DNA of 64,000 nt. It comes from Cytophagales bacterium. Lineage in GTDB: Bacteria; Bacteroidota; Bacteroidia; Cytophagales; 172606-1. The notes under the pieces were generated by a model. It saw only the letters and a list, made by a program, of their open reading frames with translations. It was not told the origin of the DNA and searched no databases. Numbering within the stretch: the stretch's first letter is position 1; the number at the start of each line of letters is the position of its first letter. This document shows positions 8,970 to 20,994 of this stretch, piece after piece. The position numbers and the translations under genes are program-made. Location of the stretch: assembly GCA_030448185.1 (NCBI GenBank), contig JAUJNL010000010.1:1-64000 (forward strand). Reading direction: 5' to 3'.

Positions 8970-9616
8970 GTGAAAATAGTTTGTCTATCTGATACCCACG
9001 GCCAGCACGGGAAACTGGCCGTTCCTGAAGGCGATATGGTGCTGCACGCCGGAGACTTTACCAAACGGGGAAACTGGGCTGGAAGTGGAGGAATTTTTAC
9101 GTTGAGTTTGCCCGGTTGCCGCACCGCTATAAAATACCGGGTGGGCGGCAACCACGACTTTTTCCCGGAAGAGAGCCCGGAAGCGTTTGCCGGTATGACT
9201 CCGCCAACTGCCATTACCTCAACGATTCTGGCGTGGAGATTGAGGGAATCCGAATCTGGGGCTCTCCCATTACGCCTTTTTTCTATAATTGGGCCTTTAA
9301 CCGGCACCGCGGCGAGGCGATCCGGCAGCATTGGAACCTAATCCCGCCTGACACGGATATACTCATCATCCACGGTCCAGCTTATCAGATCCGGACCTGA
9401 CTTTATGGGCATGCACGTGGGTTGCGAGGATTTGCGGCAAACCATCCGGGCCATTAAGCCGCGTCTGCACCTTTGCGGCCATATTCACGAAGGGTACGGC
9501 CGGCACCAGAAGATGGGACGTTGTTCCTGAATGCCAGCTTGGTAAACCTGCAATACCAGTTGAGCAATACACCCCAGATAGTGGAATGGACTGATTCGGC
9601 CTCGCGTGCGGGATAA
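8970..9616 (+). pseudogene. Calcineurin-like metallophosphoesterase, frameshifted
   Basis: The N-terminal frame starts at a GTG at 8970 with KIVCLSDTHGQHGKL, then DMVLHAGDFTKRGN and VGGNHDFFPEESPE, giving the D-x-H, G-D and GNHD metal-binding motifs. The second frame continues with EIEGIRIWGSPITPFFYNW and PDTDILIIHGPAY. A third frame adds LHLCGHIHEGYGR (GHxH motif), and the final frame is GTLFLNASLVNLQYQL to the stop at 9614-9616. At least three single-base frame changes are needed. An intact version would be a cytoplasmic metal-dependent phosphoesterase of about 210 residues, of the MPPED/UPF0046 type. All metal ligands remain readable. Confidence 0.75.
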
Positions 9617-9620
9617 TTGT

Positions 9621-10596
9621 TTAGAAAGGAACGCCAGCTCCAGTTGCGCTGGTCTTCGGAAATCTTCTGAATGGCCACGCACTGGGCATTTACCCCAAGT
9701 TCGTAATCGGTAAGCAGTTTCTCTTCGCGGATAATTTTTTTGGTTACCGGTAAAACAATTGCGTTGCCGTGGTAATGATTTCGCCTTATTTGTCAGGCTT
9801 TGCGAAAGCTATTTTAGTGATAAGAAACAGTCATTGCGAGGCACGAAGCAACTATTCTCAGCGAAGCTAATCCAGACGGGGTGAACATAAGTAGTCTTGC
9901 CGGTAGGCCCGAAAGGGATGAGCTACGCTGAGTTTTTCGAGGTTGCTTCACTCGTCTCTCGTTCGCAATGACGCTGTTTTTCAACCGTTTATAAATTGCA
10001 ATGTACTTTCGTAAGAAGTTCATTAGATAGTTCTCCGGATGCTGGCCGTACACTTTGTAACTGGGGAATTGCGAAACCAGCCGCAGCACTTTCCGGATAC
10101 CAGGCCAGGTCACATCGTCAAATACAATTACGCCGTTTACGTCCAATATTTTGTCCAGGTAAAAGAAATCTACCAGAATCCAGTCAAATTGTTTGGTAGA
10201 ATCCACGTAGGCAAAATCAAATTTTTTGGCCCGCGAATAAAAGTTCCGGTAATACCTCACAACCGTATTGTTCCCGGAATTCAATGTGGTCACCATACCC
10301 GGCCTGATGCACTAATTCGAGGCCATTGCCTGCCCAGTCTTGCTGCTGAAACTTGTCAATTACAAAGTGCGAACCCCCGTTCTTGACTACTTCCTCCACA
10401 ATCGAAAGGGTAGAAATTCCGTAAGTCAGCCCGATTTTCGATAGAGCGGAGAACTTCTTTTTCCCGGATAATTTTTTTCAAAAAACTGGCATTGCTCCCG
10501 GGAAGTTTCTGAGTGAATCCGGATGAGTTCTCCGCGGCTGTTTCTGAACTCTTTGGTATCAAAGACTTCTTCCAGCAGGGTTTGACCGTTTGTCAT
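9621..10596 (-). pseudogene. Class I SAM methyltransferase, interrupted
   Basis: Reading from the ATG at 10596, frames join into a Methyltransf_24-type protein: TNGQTLLEEVFDTKEFRNS, KIGLTYGISTLSIVEEVVK (SAM-binding motif I), GSHFVIDKFQQQDWAGNGLE, DFAYVDSTKQFDWILVDFFY, and GVIVFDDVTWPGIRKVL. After KYIAIYKRLK the coding sequence runs into a 143-bp palindromic repeat (9830-9972) that adds foreign residues and a stop. Beyond it, on the same strand, the family-like C-terminus resumes: LLTDYELGVNAQCVAIQKIS and then WSW. Two or more frameshifts also occur upstream. The methyl acceptor is unknown. Confidence 0.7.
9830..9972. repeat. Palindromic interspersed repeat (GTCATTGCGA type)
   Basis: The ends GTCATTGCGA (9830-9839) and TCGCAATGAC (9963-9972) are perfect inverted repeats. 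Inside them are GAAGCAAC (left) and GTTGCTTC (right), also inverted. This matches the widespread class of palindromic repeats with GTCATTGCGA ends known from many bacteria. It lies inside the methyltransferase reading frame. Confidence 0.75.
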
Positions 10597-10672
10597 AAGG
10601 CGTTAGGTTAAGGTTGGTGGTTACATTTCTATTCGCTCCTCTTTCTTTTGATTAATCAAATTAGGTTATTTC

Positions 10673-10719
10673 AATGTTTTCAGGATACATTTTCTGTTTA
10701 AATGTATCCTGAAAACATT
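10673..10719. repeat. Perfect 20-bp inverted repeat upstream of methyltransferase gene
   Basis: Arms 10673-10692 and 10700-10719 are perfectly complementary (AATGTTTTCAGGATACATTT and its complement) around a 7-nt loop. It lies 77 bp upstream of the methyltransferase start and beyond the beta-galactosidase terminator. There is no T-tract, so an operator or a small mobile palindrome is as likely as a terminator. Confidence 0.7.
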
Positions 10720-10810
10720 TTGTAATCAAGCACTTATTTTTTCATTTTACTCTGACTGTATGATCAATCAATTATGCTATGTTTACAAACGCGAACAACT
10801 TTGACAGGAT

Positions 10811-10853
10811 TCAAAAAAAGGGAAAGACCGGAACAGATCCGGTCTTTCCCTTT
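10811..10853 (-). terminator. Rho-independent terminator of the beta-galactosidase gene
   Basis: A perfect 15-bp stem (10817-10831 with 10839-10853, arms AAAGGGAAAGACCGG and complement) encloses a 7-nt loop. On the minus strand it is followed by a T-run (plus-strand A7 at 10813-10819). It immediately follows the 3' end of the beta-galactosidase gene. Confidence 0.88.
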
Positions 10854-10869
10854 GGGTGAAATTTCATTC

Positions 10870-14035
<3,166 letters not shown>

Positions 14036-14155
14036 TGGTTTTAATTAGGTATTTAGTTGCAATATAGAATGCCCGGTAACGCCGTAAAAGTAAATCACAA
14101 AAAAGGTTTTCCGATCTTTCCGGGTTTAAACCGCCAGTACAGTCTGTAAGCCTGG

Positions 14156-16366
14156 CTATAATCTGCCCACCAGTACCTGGTAGGGTTTCAGGTTTACACT
14201 CGCCACGTTTGTCCCTCTTTTCTTTTGCACCGCAATGGTTTCACCGGTCTGAACGTCCAGTAATTTAAGCTCTCCTGCTGGACCTATCCCGGCCGCCCTG
14301 AACGTAAACTCGACAGTCTCTGATTGATCACTTAAGGAAACCAAGCCCAACGCAGATGCATTTTCTGCCTTCCGGAGACCGCTGAACACCCATGGGTTGT
14401 TACATTCTACCTCCCGGAGTAATACGTTTCCTGGGGCAAATTCCGGCCATCTTTTCCGAAGGGCAAACAGTTTTTGGTAGTACCCATATACTCCAGGATC
14501 TGCATCCGGATGCGGACCATTCTCCGGATCACCCGCAAATACTTCCGGAATGCCGAACAGGGCATGAATGGCATCCAGGGCCATAAACCGACGTGTATAC
14601 CCGTTGAAATGGTAGAACCAGGAAGTATCATGGTTACGGGCATAATACACCCGGTTGGCTCCGGGTCGGCAGCATGTCATACACATTAGCCATGTGGGTT
14701 TTGTACAGGGCTGCGTTGTACTCCCCTTTGTCCATTTTCTCCAGCAAAACCGGCACGGCTTCCGTCTGATTGTCATGCACCAGATTGCATACTGAATAAA
14801 AAACGGGACCGAATACTTCACTGAGCAACACCGCATCCGGTTCGGTCTGCCGTAGGGCTTGTAACATTTTCTCCATCAATTCCGGCGCGGCCGAACCGCT
14901 CCGGTACACCGGATAGGTAACTGTGGGATCCCAACCAGCTCCTTTATACGTAGCCGCATCCACCCGGTAACCATCGATATTATAATTTCGCAGATCATGG
15001 GTGACCAGATCTACCATATACTGCTGGTAAGCCGGATTGGCCCAGTCCGTGGATACGCTGCGCCAGGTCGGATGCAGGGCCATTTCGCCGTTTTCCTTCC
15101 GGACAAACAATTCGGGTCGCTGCTGGAGCACGGGTGAATTTTTATGAAATCCGTGAATGACCATGTCAAACAATACTTTCATACCCAGCTCATGCGCCTT
15201 CCCGACCAGTTCTTTCAGGTCGGCTTCCGTGCCGTAGGCGGTTTCCACTTTGAACGGATCCAGGGCGAATAGCCGCCCTGCCAGTGCGGCATCAGGTAAA
15301 TCGTATTAAAACCGATTTCCCGGTAATCGGGTAATTTCCGGGTAATTCCCTTTAAATCCATCCGGATAGTATTTGGGGTACACTTCCAGCAGGATCATAT
15401 CTTTCACCCAGGCAGGGGTATGGCGCTCTATGGGCAGCGTTTCGGTGACCATTTTCCGGTACTGCTTGAGCACGGCCGGTAACCCTGCTTTTTCCACGAC
15501 CACCCGCTGCGTATCGGAGTACACAGTGACTCTTTCCGGCAGGTAATAGGCCCGCAGATCATTGTGCTGGAAGGTAATCCGCTGGCCGTCCCCGTACAGC
15601 GACGAATGATAAGCTACCTCGCCGCCGGTACTCATAAAGCTGCCTAGAGAAACCTGCTGTTTTTCATTACCTAGCGTAATCAGGCCAAAACCCGCATCGG
15701 GGGCACTGTGAAACCCAATCCGTCCTTTCGTGAGCTGGGTATAAGGGGTGCCGGGAATGACCAGATTTTTGGGCCAGAAGGGTCCGGGAACCGTAATGGT
15801 GCATTCGGCAGGGTCACCCAAAGCCACGCCAGGCACCGCGAACACAAATGCATCCATTTTCTGATGATCCGCTTTTCCAGCGGATTTCCGCAGCAGTTGG
15901 GCTGAACGGTCCAGCCGGTTTTCGCCCGGATACAGGGTGTAATAACAGGTCAATTCGTAGGCATACGTTTGTGACTGGCCCTTTGCAGCCGCTGTAGCCG
16001 GAATTCCAGGTAAGCGCCAGCGAGACACTGCTTCGATTCTTGTCAATGGCAGTAGCGTACCCCAGCAAGGTTGCTCCGTTGTTTTTACCTGCATTTTCCC
16101 ATCTATCTGCACATCAATGGCGGGGATGGTATCGCTGGCTTAATCAGGGAACCTTCCAGACCCCCAAACTCCAGGCTTTGCCAGGCGCCGTCTTTCTTGC
16201 GGATCTGAAGGGTAAGCTGACGATTGCCAAATACGAGTTTATCGGGGGGAGTCAATCCGGTACACGTCCAGGTAGATGGCTTCTTTTTTTTTCCGGGATC
16301 TGCGTGCAAGGTGCAGAAGGGAAGTAGAAAGGCAACCAGGGAAAATGGGGAGAATAGCTGTCGCAT
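14156..16366 (-). pseudogene. Secreted GH13 alpha-amylase-family enzyme, frameshifted
   Basis: About 737 codons from the ATG at 16366, with a signal peptide (LFSPFSLVAFLLPFCTLHA). An N-terminal beta-rich region of about 350 residues precedes a GH13 barrel. Barrel motifs are GFNTIYLMPHWQGGYSP, HELGMKVLFDMVIHG, the nucleophile Asp in YNIDGYRVDAATYKG, the acid/base Glu in AVLLSEVFGP, and NHDTSW. A C-terminal beta domain ends at the stop at 14156. Three frame changes, near 16110, 15300 and 14650, break it. It lies in the same direction as, and 120 bp upstream of, the beta-galactosidase; together they suggest a small glycan-degrading operon. The substrate is not assignable. Confidence 0.82.
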
Positions 16367-16549
16367 AATGAAGGAAATTACGATAAGCGGGAAAGGAAAT
16401 AGTTCTAATCTAGTACCTAAAAGCCGGTAATTCGCATTTTACACCCAACGAGTCAACAGGTTAAGCTGCAATTTTCATAAAACTATTTCTGATTAACAGG
16501 TATTCTCAAAAAACTACTGGCGCGGCACTTAGTTCCGGCTTTACTCAGA

Positions 16550-16568
16550 TGCGGAAGTAACTTCCGCA
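16550..16568. promoter_or_regulatory. Perfect palindrome TGCGGAAGTAACTTCCGCA
   Basis: A 19-bp perfect palindrome (9-bp arms around A16559), about 180 bp upstream of the GH13 start and 20 bp outside the left end of the IS element. It could be an operator for the glycosidase genes. The gap 16367-16587 shows nothing else. Confidence 0.4.
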
Positions 16569-16587
16569 CCAAGGTTAAACTAAATAA

Positions 16588-17624
16588 TAGAGAATATGTT
16601 GAATTAAATTGGTAAACTCCCGCGTGCGAGCAAACTTTGGGGATGAAATACGAACAATGGTTAACGAATCCGACTCGTTGTAAGGCCATGACTGGTTACA
16701 GTGTGGAAGCCTTTCAAGAGTTAGTGCCCTATTTCGAGCAAGCCCACAACGAGTATTTGAGCCGGTATCATCTCAACGGGAAGCGTCGAAGCGGCTTACG
16801 CCAGTTTGTGCTCTATGCCAATAGCCCTTTACCTTCAGTAGCCGAACGGTTAGCTTTCATTCTATCCTACTGCAAACTCAATCCCTTGCAAGAACAACAT
16901 GCAGACCTGTTTGGTATCGAGCAGCAGCAGTGTAATGTATTTGTGCACGGATTACAGCGATTCTGGATAAAAGTCTGGCCTTAGCCCAAGCAGTACCCGC
17001 TCAGACTGGGATGCCCAATTACAAACCGTTTTAGCTGCTAGTAAGGCTCACTCAACTGATGATCCGGTCAGTAAACATCTGTTGCACGAGGGAGTAGAAC
17101 GAGAAATTCCCCGTCCCCAAGACCCCGATGCGCAACAAACCCATTACAGTGGCAAAAAGAAGAATCATACCATTAAGCATGCGTTAGTGGTTAATTCTTT
17201 GTGCCTGGTCTTGTTTGTAAGTGCCACCGTTACGGGTAAAACCCACGATAAGAAGCTGGCCGATACGCACTATTCGATTCCTAAAGGCTTTACCCTCTGG
17301 CAAGATACCGGCTATCAAGGCTACCGTCCTGAAGGCGTAACCATTCAGCAACCGATGAAAAAGCCGCGTGGTAAAGAACTGACAGCTCAGCAGAAACAAA
17401 CCAACCGGATTGTTTCCGCTTTTCGGGTCCGCATTGAACACGCCATCGGCAGTATCAAACGCTACCGCATTCTCAAAGACGAGTGTCGTTTGCGTAAAAA
17501 CCAGTTTACCCATAAAATCTTCCTGACCTGTGCCGCCTTGCATAATTTTAGGCTTCGATTCCACCCCTTTCACTATGAAGTTACTTACTCGGCTCTATAT
17601 AAAACTAAATCAACATATTCTCTA
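16588..17624 (+). mobile_element. IS5-family insertion sequence
   Basis: An element of about 1.04 kb bounded by inverted repeats TAGAGAATATGTTGA (16588-16602) and TCAACATATTCTCTA (17610-17624). The outermost TA on each side can be read as a duplicated TA target, which would suit IS5-family subgroups. It carries one transposase gene of the DDE_Tnp_4 type, which is frameshifted. It sits between the GH13 gene and the blaI promoter, ending only about 37 bp before the first BlaI-type dyad. Confidence 0.82.
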
Positions 17625-17639
17625 ATGTCCAGTAAGTAG
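16643..17639 (+). pseudogene. IS5-type transposase, frameshifted
   Basis: The N-terminal part (MKYEQWLTNPTRCKAMTGYS onward) carries the H_tnp_4 helix-turn-helix and stops at 16984. Joining frames through LDKSLALAQAVPA and DWDAQLQTVLAASKAHS reaches the catalytic part: IPRPQDPDAQQTHYSGKKK, a second-Asp block LWQDTGYQGYRP, and the Glu block RIEHAIGSIKRYRILKDECR. The first catalytic Asp, normally in a DGxE motif, reads HEGVE here, which would be Asp to Glu. Two frame changes separate the parts, so the enzyme is probably inactive as read. The final frame runs 13 nt past the right inverted repeat before stopping. Confidence 0.78.
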
Positions 17640-17661
17640 ACAAACTATTCTAACCGTTAAA

Positions 17662-17707
17662 AAACTACAAAAATAGTTTGTAAACTATAAAAACAGTTTT
17701 ACCTTTG
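17662..17707 (+). promoter_or_regulatory. BlaI-type operator pair overlapping a TTG-N19-TAnnTTTG promoter
   Basis: Two successive dyads, AAACTACAAAAATAGTTT (17662-17679) and AAACTATAAAAACAGTTT (17682-17699), are spaced 20 bp apart, two helical turns. A Bacteroidota promoter overlaps them: -33 TTG at 17678-17680, 19-bp spacer, -7 TACCTTTG at 17700-17707. The blaI ATG follows only 4 nt later, at 17712, so the message may be leaderless. The arrangement fits autorepression by the encoded BlaI protein. Confidence 0.75.
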
Positions 17708-17711
17708 GAAC

Positions 17712-18074
17712 ATGGAAAAACTTACTGCCAAGGAAGAAGAAGTTATGCAGGTGCTCTGGGATGCCGGCAAAGGCTTCGTAAAAGACCTGCTGGGAAATCT
17801 GCCCGATCCCAAACCGCATTACAACACCCTATCAACTATTATCCGCAACCTGGAGGAAAAGGGATACGTCGGCCATAAAGACTATGGCGGCTCCCACGAA
17901 TATTATCCACTGGTGAGCCGGGAACAATACCGCCAGCAGAACTTTCCGGCTATTTTGTCCCGGTACTTCGGCAACTCCTACAAAAACCTGGTATCGTACT
18001 TTGCCGAAGAGGAAAAAATCTCCGCCGAAGAGTTGCAGGAAATTCTTGATATGATCAACCGGAAAAAGAAATAA
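17712..18074 (+). CDS. BlaI/MecI/CopY-family transcriptional repressor
   Basis: A 120-residue winged-helix repressor. The N-terminal DNA-binding domain starts LTAKEEEVMQVLWDAGKGFV and includes the recognition region PHYNTLSTIIRNLEEKGYVG (about 36-55). The C-terminal dimerisation region (about 85-120) is acidic/basic amphipathic. In this family a partner membrane protease cleaves the repressor between the two domains. Its stop is 3 bp before the M56 protease gene, so they form one operon, and the tandem dyads just upstream are the likely autoregulatory operator. In Bacteroidota such pairs usually have no link to beta-lactams, so the inducing signal is open. Confidence 0.93.
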   Translation: MEKLTAKEEEVMQVLWDAGKGFVKDLLGNLPDPKPHYNTLSTIIRNLEEKGYVGHKDYGGSHEYYPLVSREQYRQQNFPAILSRYFGNSYKNLVSYFAEEEKISAEELQEILDMINRKKK

Positions 18075-18077
18075 GCC

Positions 18078-19475
18078 ATGATGTATCTGCTCCAAGCCAG
18101 CCTCTGCCTTTCGGGCCTCACCCTGGTCTATGCCCTGTTGCTTCGGAACACTACTTTCCACCGGCTCAACCGTTGGGTGCTCTTAACCATCCTGTTTGCT
18201 TCTTTGGCGATTCCTTTTCTGAAAATTCCCGGGTTTGGCCCCGTAGTGCAACCCATCTTAAACGGGACACCAGAACCAGTACAACTAATCACTTACCAGA
18301 TTTTCCGGCAGGAACCCTCCGAATATCCCCTTTCTCCTGATCAAGCGGAAGGGAACGGAACCATAGGGAACGGAACCATATGGCTGATTTATGGATATTG
18401 GCTGGTAGTAACCGGATTACTTATCCGTCTGGCCGGGCAACTCTTTTCCCTGGGACAATTAATCCGACGTGGCGCAAAGCAACACCAAGAAGGATATACC
18501 CTGGTAAGCAGTACGAAGGTAAGTACGCCCTTCTCTTTTTTCCGGTACATTGTAGTCAATCCCGAAGACTGCGAAAAAGGAGCCTTAGCCCCTATTTTAT
18601 CGCATGAAAAGATACACGCCAGGCAGTTACACACGATTGACCGGCTGCTATCCGAAATAAATTGTATTTTCTTCTGGTTTAATCCATTGGCCTGGTATCA
18701 CCGGTATTTACTGAAAGGAAATCTTGAATACCTGACCGATAGGCAGGTGCTCCGTGACGGCGTACCCGAAAGAGAATATCAGTTTAGTCTGTTACAGACA
18801 GCCCTTCCTGCTACCCGGTTTAGTCTGGCCAATAACTTTAATCATTCTTTGCTGAAAAACCGAATCCGGATGATCAACCGGGAGGCTTCCGGCTGGGTGG
18901 CAAAGGGGCGCTACGCCTTCCTGATAATCACAGCAGCTGGTTTTCTGTTCGTTTTTAATTCCACGCAGGCCCGGCAGACCGTCCGGCAATTGGAAGCCGC
19001 CGTTGAACGCGATCTTATCCCCGCTACAGGCGCCCCCTCCACGCTGGTGGAAAAACTGTTTCCGGCACCTATTGCGCCGGTTGCCTCAACTACCCCTACT
19101 GCGCAGTCATTCATTACCGTCAAGGGAATTGTGAAAGATTCCGACTCGGAGGAACCACTTGCCGGCGTAAAAGTGCAGGCTAAGTTAGCTAGGCCCAAAA
19201 CCGTAACTGACGAAAAAGGCCGCTTTACCCTGCAAGTACCGGTCACCGTCAAAACGCTTATTTTCAGTGCCCGTGATTACCGGTCTACCGAAATAACCAT
19301 TCCCAATCGCATAGAAATGATAGTCCTCCTGCGGTCTGACTTTGCCCGGAAACTGGAAGCAATACTGGAAAAAGCCCCGAAAGGAGACTTCCAGCCGATT
19401 CCTGTTCGATTCGCCCCCTCCCAATTTAATTATTCTAATCAACTCAGAAGAAATCTCCAACTATCGCCGGAGTAA
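18078..19475 (+). CDS. M56 (BlaR1-type) membrane metallopeptidase with regulatory-like domain
   Basis: A 465-residue protein (or starting one codon later, at 18081). It has N-terminal membrane helices (LLQASLCLSGLTLVYALLL; LLTILFASLAIPFL), a third near about 100-120, and the M56 zinc-protease core. The core has LSHEKIHARQLHTID (HExxH-type HEKIH, about residue 177) and a downstream Glu in LLSEINCIFFWFNPLAWYH. A fourth helix lies near 280-295 (YAFLIITAAGFLFVF). Instead of the penicillin-binding sensor of BlaR1, the C-terminus (about 345-425) is a carboxypeptidase-regulatory-like beta domain (ITVKGIVKDSDSEEPLAGVK, TVTDEKGRFTLQVP), probably periplasmic. It likely signals by cleaving the BlaI protein encoded just upstream. 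Confidence 0.88.
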   Translation: MMYLLQASLCLSGLTLVYALLLRNTTFHRLNRWVLLTILFASLAIPFLKIPGFGPVVQPILNGTPEPVQLITYQIFRQEPSEYPLSPDQAEGNGTIGNGTIWLIYGYWLVVTGLLIRLAGQLFSLGQLIRRGAKQHQEGYTLVSSTKVSTPFSFFRYIVVNPEDCEKGALAPILSHEKIHARQLHTIDRLLSEINCIFFWFNPLAWYHRYLLKGNLEYLTDRQVLRDGVPEREYQFSLLQTALPATRFSLANNFNHSLLKNRIRMINREASGWVAKGRYAFLIITAAGFLFVFNSTQARQTVRQLEAAVERDLIPATGAPSTLVEKLFPAPIAPVASTTPTAQSFITVKGIVKDSDSEEPLAGVKVQAKLARPKTVTDEKGRFTLQVPVTVKTLIFSARDYRSTEITIPNRIEMIVLLRSDFARKLEAILEKAPKGDFQPIPVRFAPSQFNYSNQLRRNLQLSPE

Positions 19476-19544
19476 GTGGAAATAATACTTTCCAATTTAA
19501 TAGACTTATTCTGCTTTGACTAATCAGCTCTGATAGAATAAAAT

Positions 19545-19577
19545 CCCTGGTAAGCTGATATCGTTACCGGGGCTCTT
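19545..19577 (+). terminator. Terminator after the M56 peptidase gene
   Basis: The stem CCCTGGTAA (19545-19553) pairs with TTACCGGGG (19564-19572) with one G-T pair and a 10-nt loop, followed by CTCTTTTA. It lies 70 bp past the peptidase stop. Confidence 0.65.
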
Positions 19578-19603
19578 TTACCAGTATCCTTTACGAATTC
19601 TTT

Positions 19604-19810
19604 TTATCTTTCTCCTGGATACCTTTCAAGATGTTTTAACTTGCCGAATACCGTATGCAGAAGCTCAGCCAATACATCTCCTGAGGAAGCATTGGTCAGG
19701 TCCATGCAATACCTACAGGCAAACCGGGAAAAGTTTGCTTTACAATAATGACAATGGCTATCAAGAACAAAACCGAACTTGACCGGCAGATTTGCCTGGG
19801 AGGATAATGC
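19604..19810 (-). other. Possible small CxxC-CxxC ORF without a clear start
   Basis: The gap 19578-19904 has no standard gene. On the minus strand one frame stays open for 68 codons (stop at 19604-19606). It encodes a C-x2-C-x8-C-x2-C zinc-knuckle-like pattern (HCHYCKANFSRFACRYC) followed by LAELLHTVFGKLKHLERY. No ATG, GTG or TTG precedes the cysteines; the first ATG (19705) falls after them. It may be a decayed or truncated small zinc-binding protein, or chance. Confidence 0.3.
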
Positions 19811-19904
19811 TTAATGGAATTAGTATAAATGGCTGTAAGCCAACTGCCTAAATTCCTTGCATTCACCCTTTAGCCTTTAAAATCTACCATTATCCCTAGC
19901 CCGA

Positions 19905-20930
19905 CTACTGCGCCAGAAACTGCAGGGCTGTTTCCAGAATCGTATCCTTCCCGGCAGCTTCATCGGCGGGAGAAATATCGACTTTAATATCCGCGGGTAC
20001 GCCGAACTCAATTTGTTCCATTCGCGGGTTGAGCAGTTGATTGGCCGAGAACCGGAACGTCCAGCCGTTCATGAGTTCACCGCTAATTGGGGCTCCTCCT
20101 CCCCCACCGGTCTGGTCTCCGATCAGGGTCACGTTGGGAAGTTCGGCCATGTAGGCGGCAAATTCATTAGCGGCACTATACACTTTACGATTGGTGAGCA
20201 CCACCACTTTTCCCTTGTAGGAAGTGCCCTTCGGTTCCAGATGCTTCGGGTAGGCTTTGGTAAAATCGTTGTGCCCCGGCCCCGCTTTGTACCGGTTGTA
20301 TCCCATCAGGGTCTTTTTTTCCACGAAGCGGGCTGCCAAGACATTGACCATGGCAATGGCGCCACCGGTGTTGTCCCGGATGTCAATAATGATCCCGCTG
20401 GTGTTGGCATATTTTTTAATAAGCCGGTCCAGCACCTCTTCGGAAATCAGGGACAAAAAGCTGCTGTACCGGATGTAGCCAACCGAATCGTTGAATAATT
20501 TGGTCTGAAAAGGCCGGGCAATCTGGTAGTCGCTGCCAAGGTAATTCCGCTCCAGAATGGTTTCGTTGAAATTAGCCGGGTAGCCGAGGTACCATTCCCA
20601 GTTACGCGACACGTCGAACGGCGAAACCAGATTCACGTGTCCGTCTTTTAACTCATACAACATATCACCCATCACGCGGAACAACTCCTCCTCAGACATA
20701 TCATCCTTTATCCGGGGCCGATACTTTCCGTAAAGGGCTTTCCAGTCAATATTTTTATAGGTAAAGTAGGAGTACTTCTCATCTACGGTTTTCCAGAGCA
20801 AGTCAAAATTCTCTACGGGTTTATTGGCCGGATTAGGTTTGATCAGGGCCTGCTCACAAGCGCTTAGCCCAATGACTAGGCTCACCAGTAAAACCATCGG
20901 GGAGCAAGACCAGGAAAAACGGGTTTTCAT
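19905..20930 (-). CDS. S41-family (C-terminal processing) serine peptidase lipoprotein
   Basis: A protein of 341 residues from the ATG at 20930, chosen because it gives a signal peptide ending in the lipobox LSAC; an in-frame ATG at 20966 would add 12 residues. After the lipid Cys come an N-terminal helical region (VENFDLLWKTVDEKYSYF, KDDMSEEELFRVMGDMLYEL) and the S41 catalytic domain. That domain has GIIIDIRDNTGGAIAMVNVL and the nucleophile Ser in VLTNRKVYSAANEFAAYM, followed by IGDQTGGGGGAPIS. No PDZ domain is obvious. It probably acts at the outer membrane or in the periplasm as a tricorn-core-like protease; the substrate is unknown. Next upstream, 65 bp away on the same strand, is an outer-membrane protein gene. 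Confidence 0.88.
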   Translation of the reverse strand: MKTRFSWSCSPMVLLVSLVIGLSACEQALIKPNPANKPVENFDLLWKTVDEKYSYFTYKNIDWKALYGKYRPRIKDDMSEEELFRVMGDMLYELKDGHVNLVSPFDVSRNWEWYLGYPANFNETILERNYLGSDYQIARPFQTKLFNDSVGYIRYSSFLSLISEEVLDRLIKKYANTSGIIIDIRDNTGGAIAMVNVLAARFVEKKTLMGYNRYKAGPGHNDFTKAYPKHLEPKGTSYKGKVVVLTNRKVYSAANEFAAYMAELPNVTLIGDQTGGGGGAPISGELMNGWTFRFSANQLLNPRMEQIEFGVPADIKVDISPADEAAGKDTILETALQFLAQ

Positions 20931-20994
20931 AGTGGTACGGATCAACAAAAAGGTCATGAGTGCCAATTACTAAAAGCTAACTGCCAAAATTTAC

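Noticed and set aside
16483-16689. Minus-strand open frame overlapping the IS left end
   Set aside because: It crosses the inverted repeat and the transposase start and has no domain character.
16637-17639. Programmed frameshifting of the IS5 transposase
   Set aside because: Two separate frame changes are needed and no obvious slippery sequence was seen; random disruption or error is simpler.
19604-19810. Calling the CX2CX8CX2C frame a confident gene
   Set aside because: No usable start codon precedes the cysteines and no family was recognised; kept only as a tentative feature.
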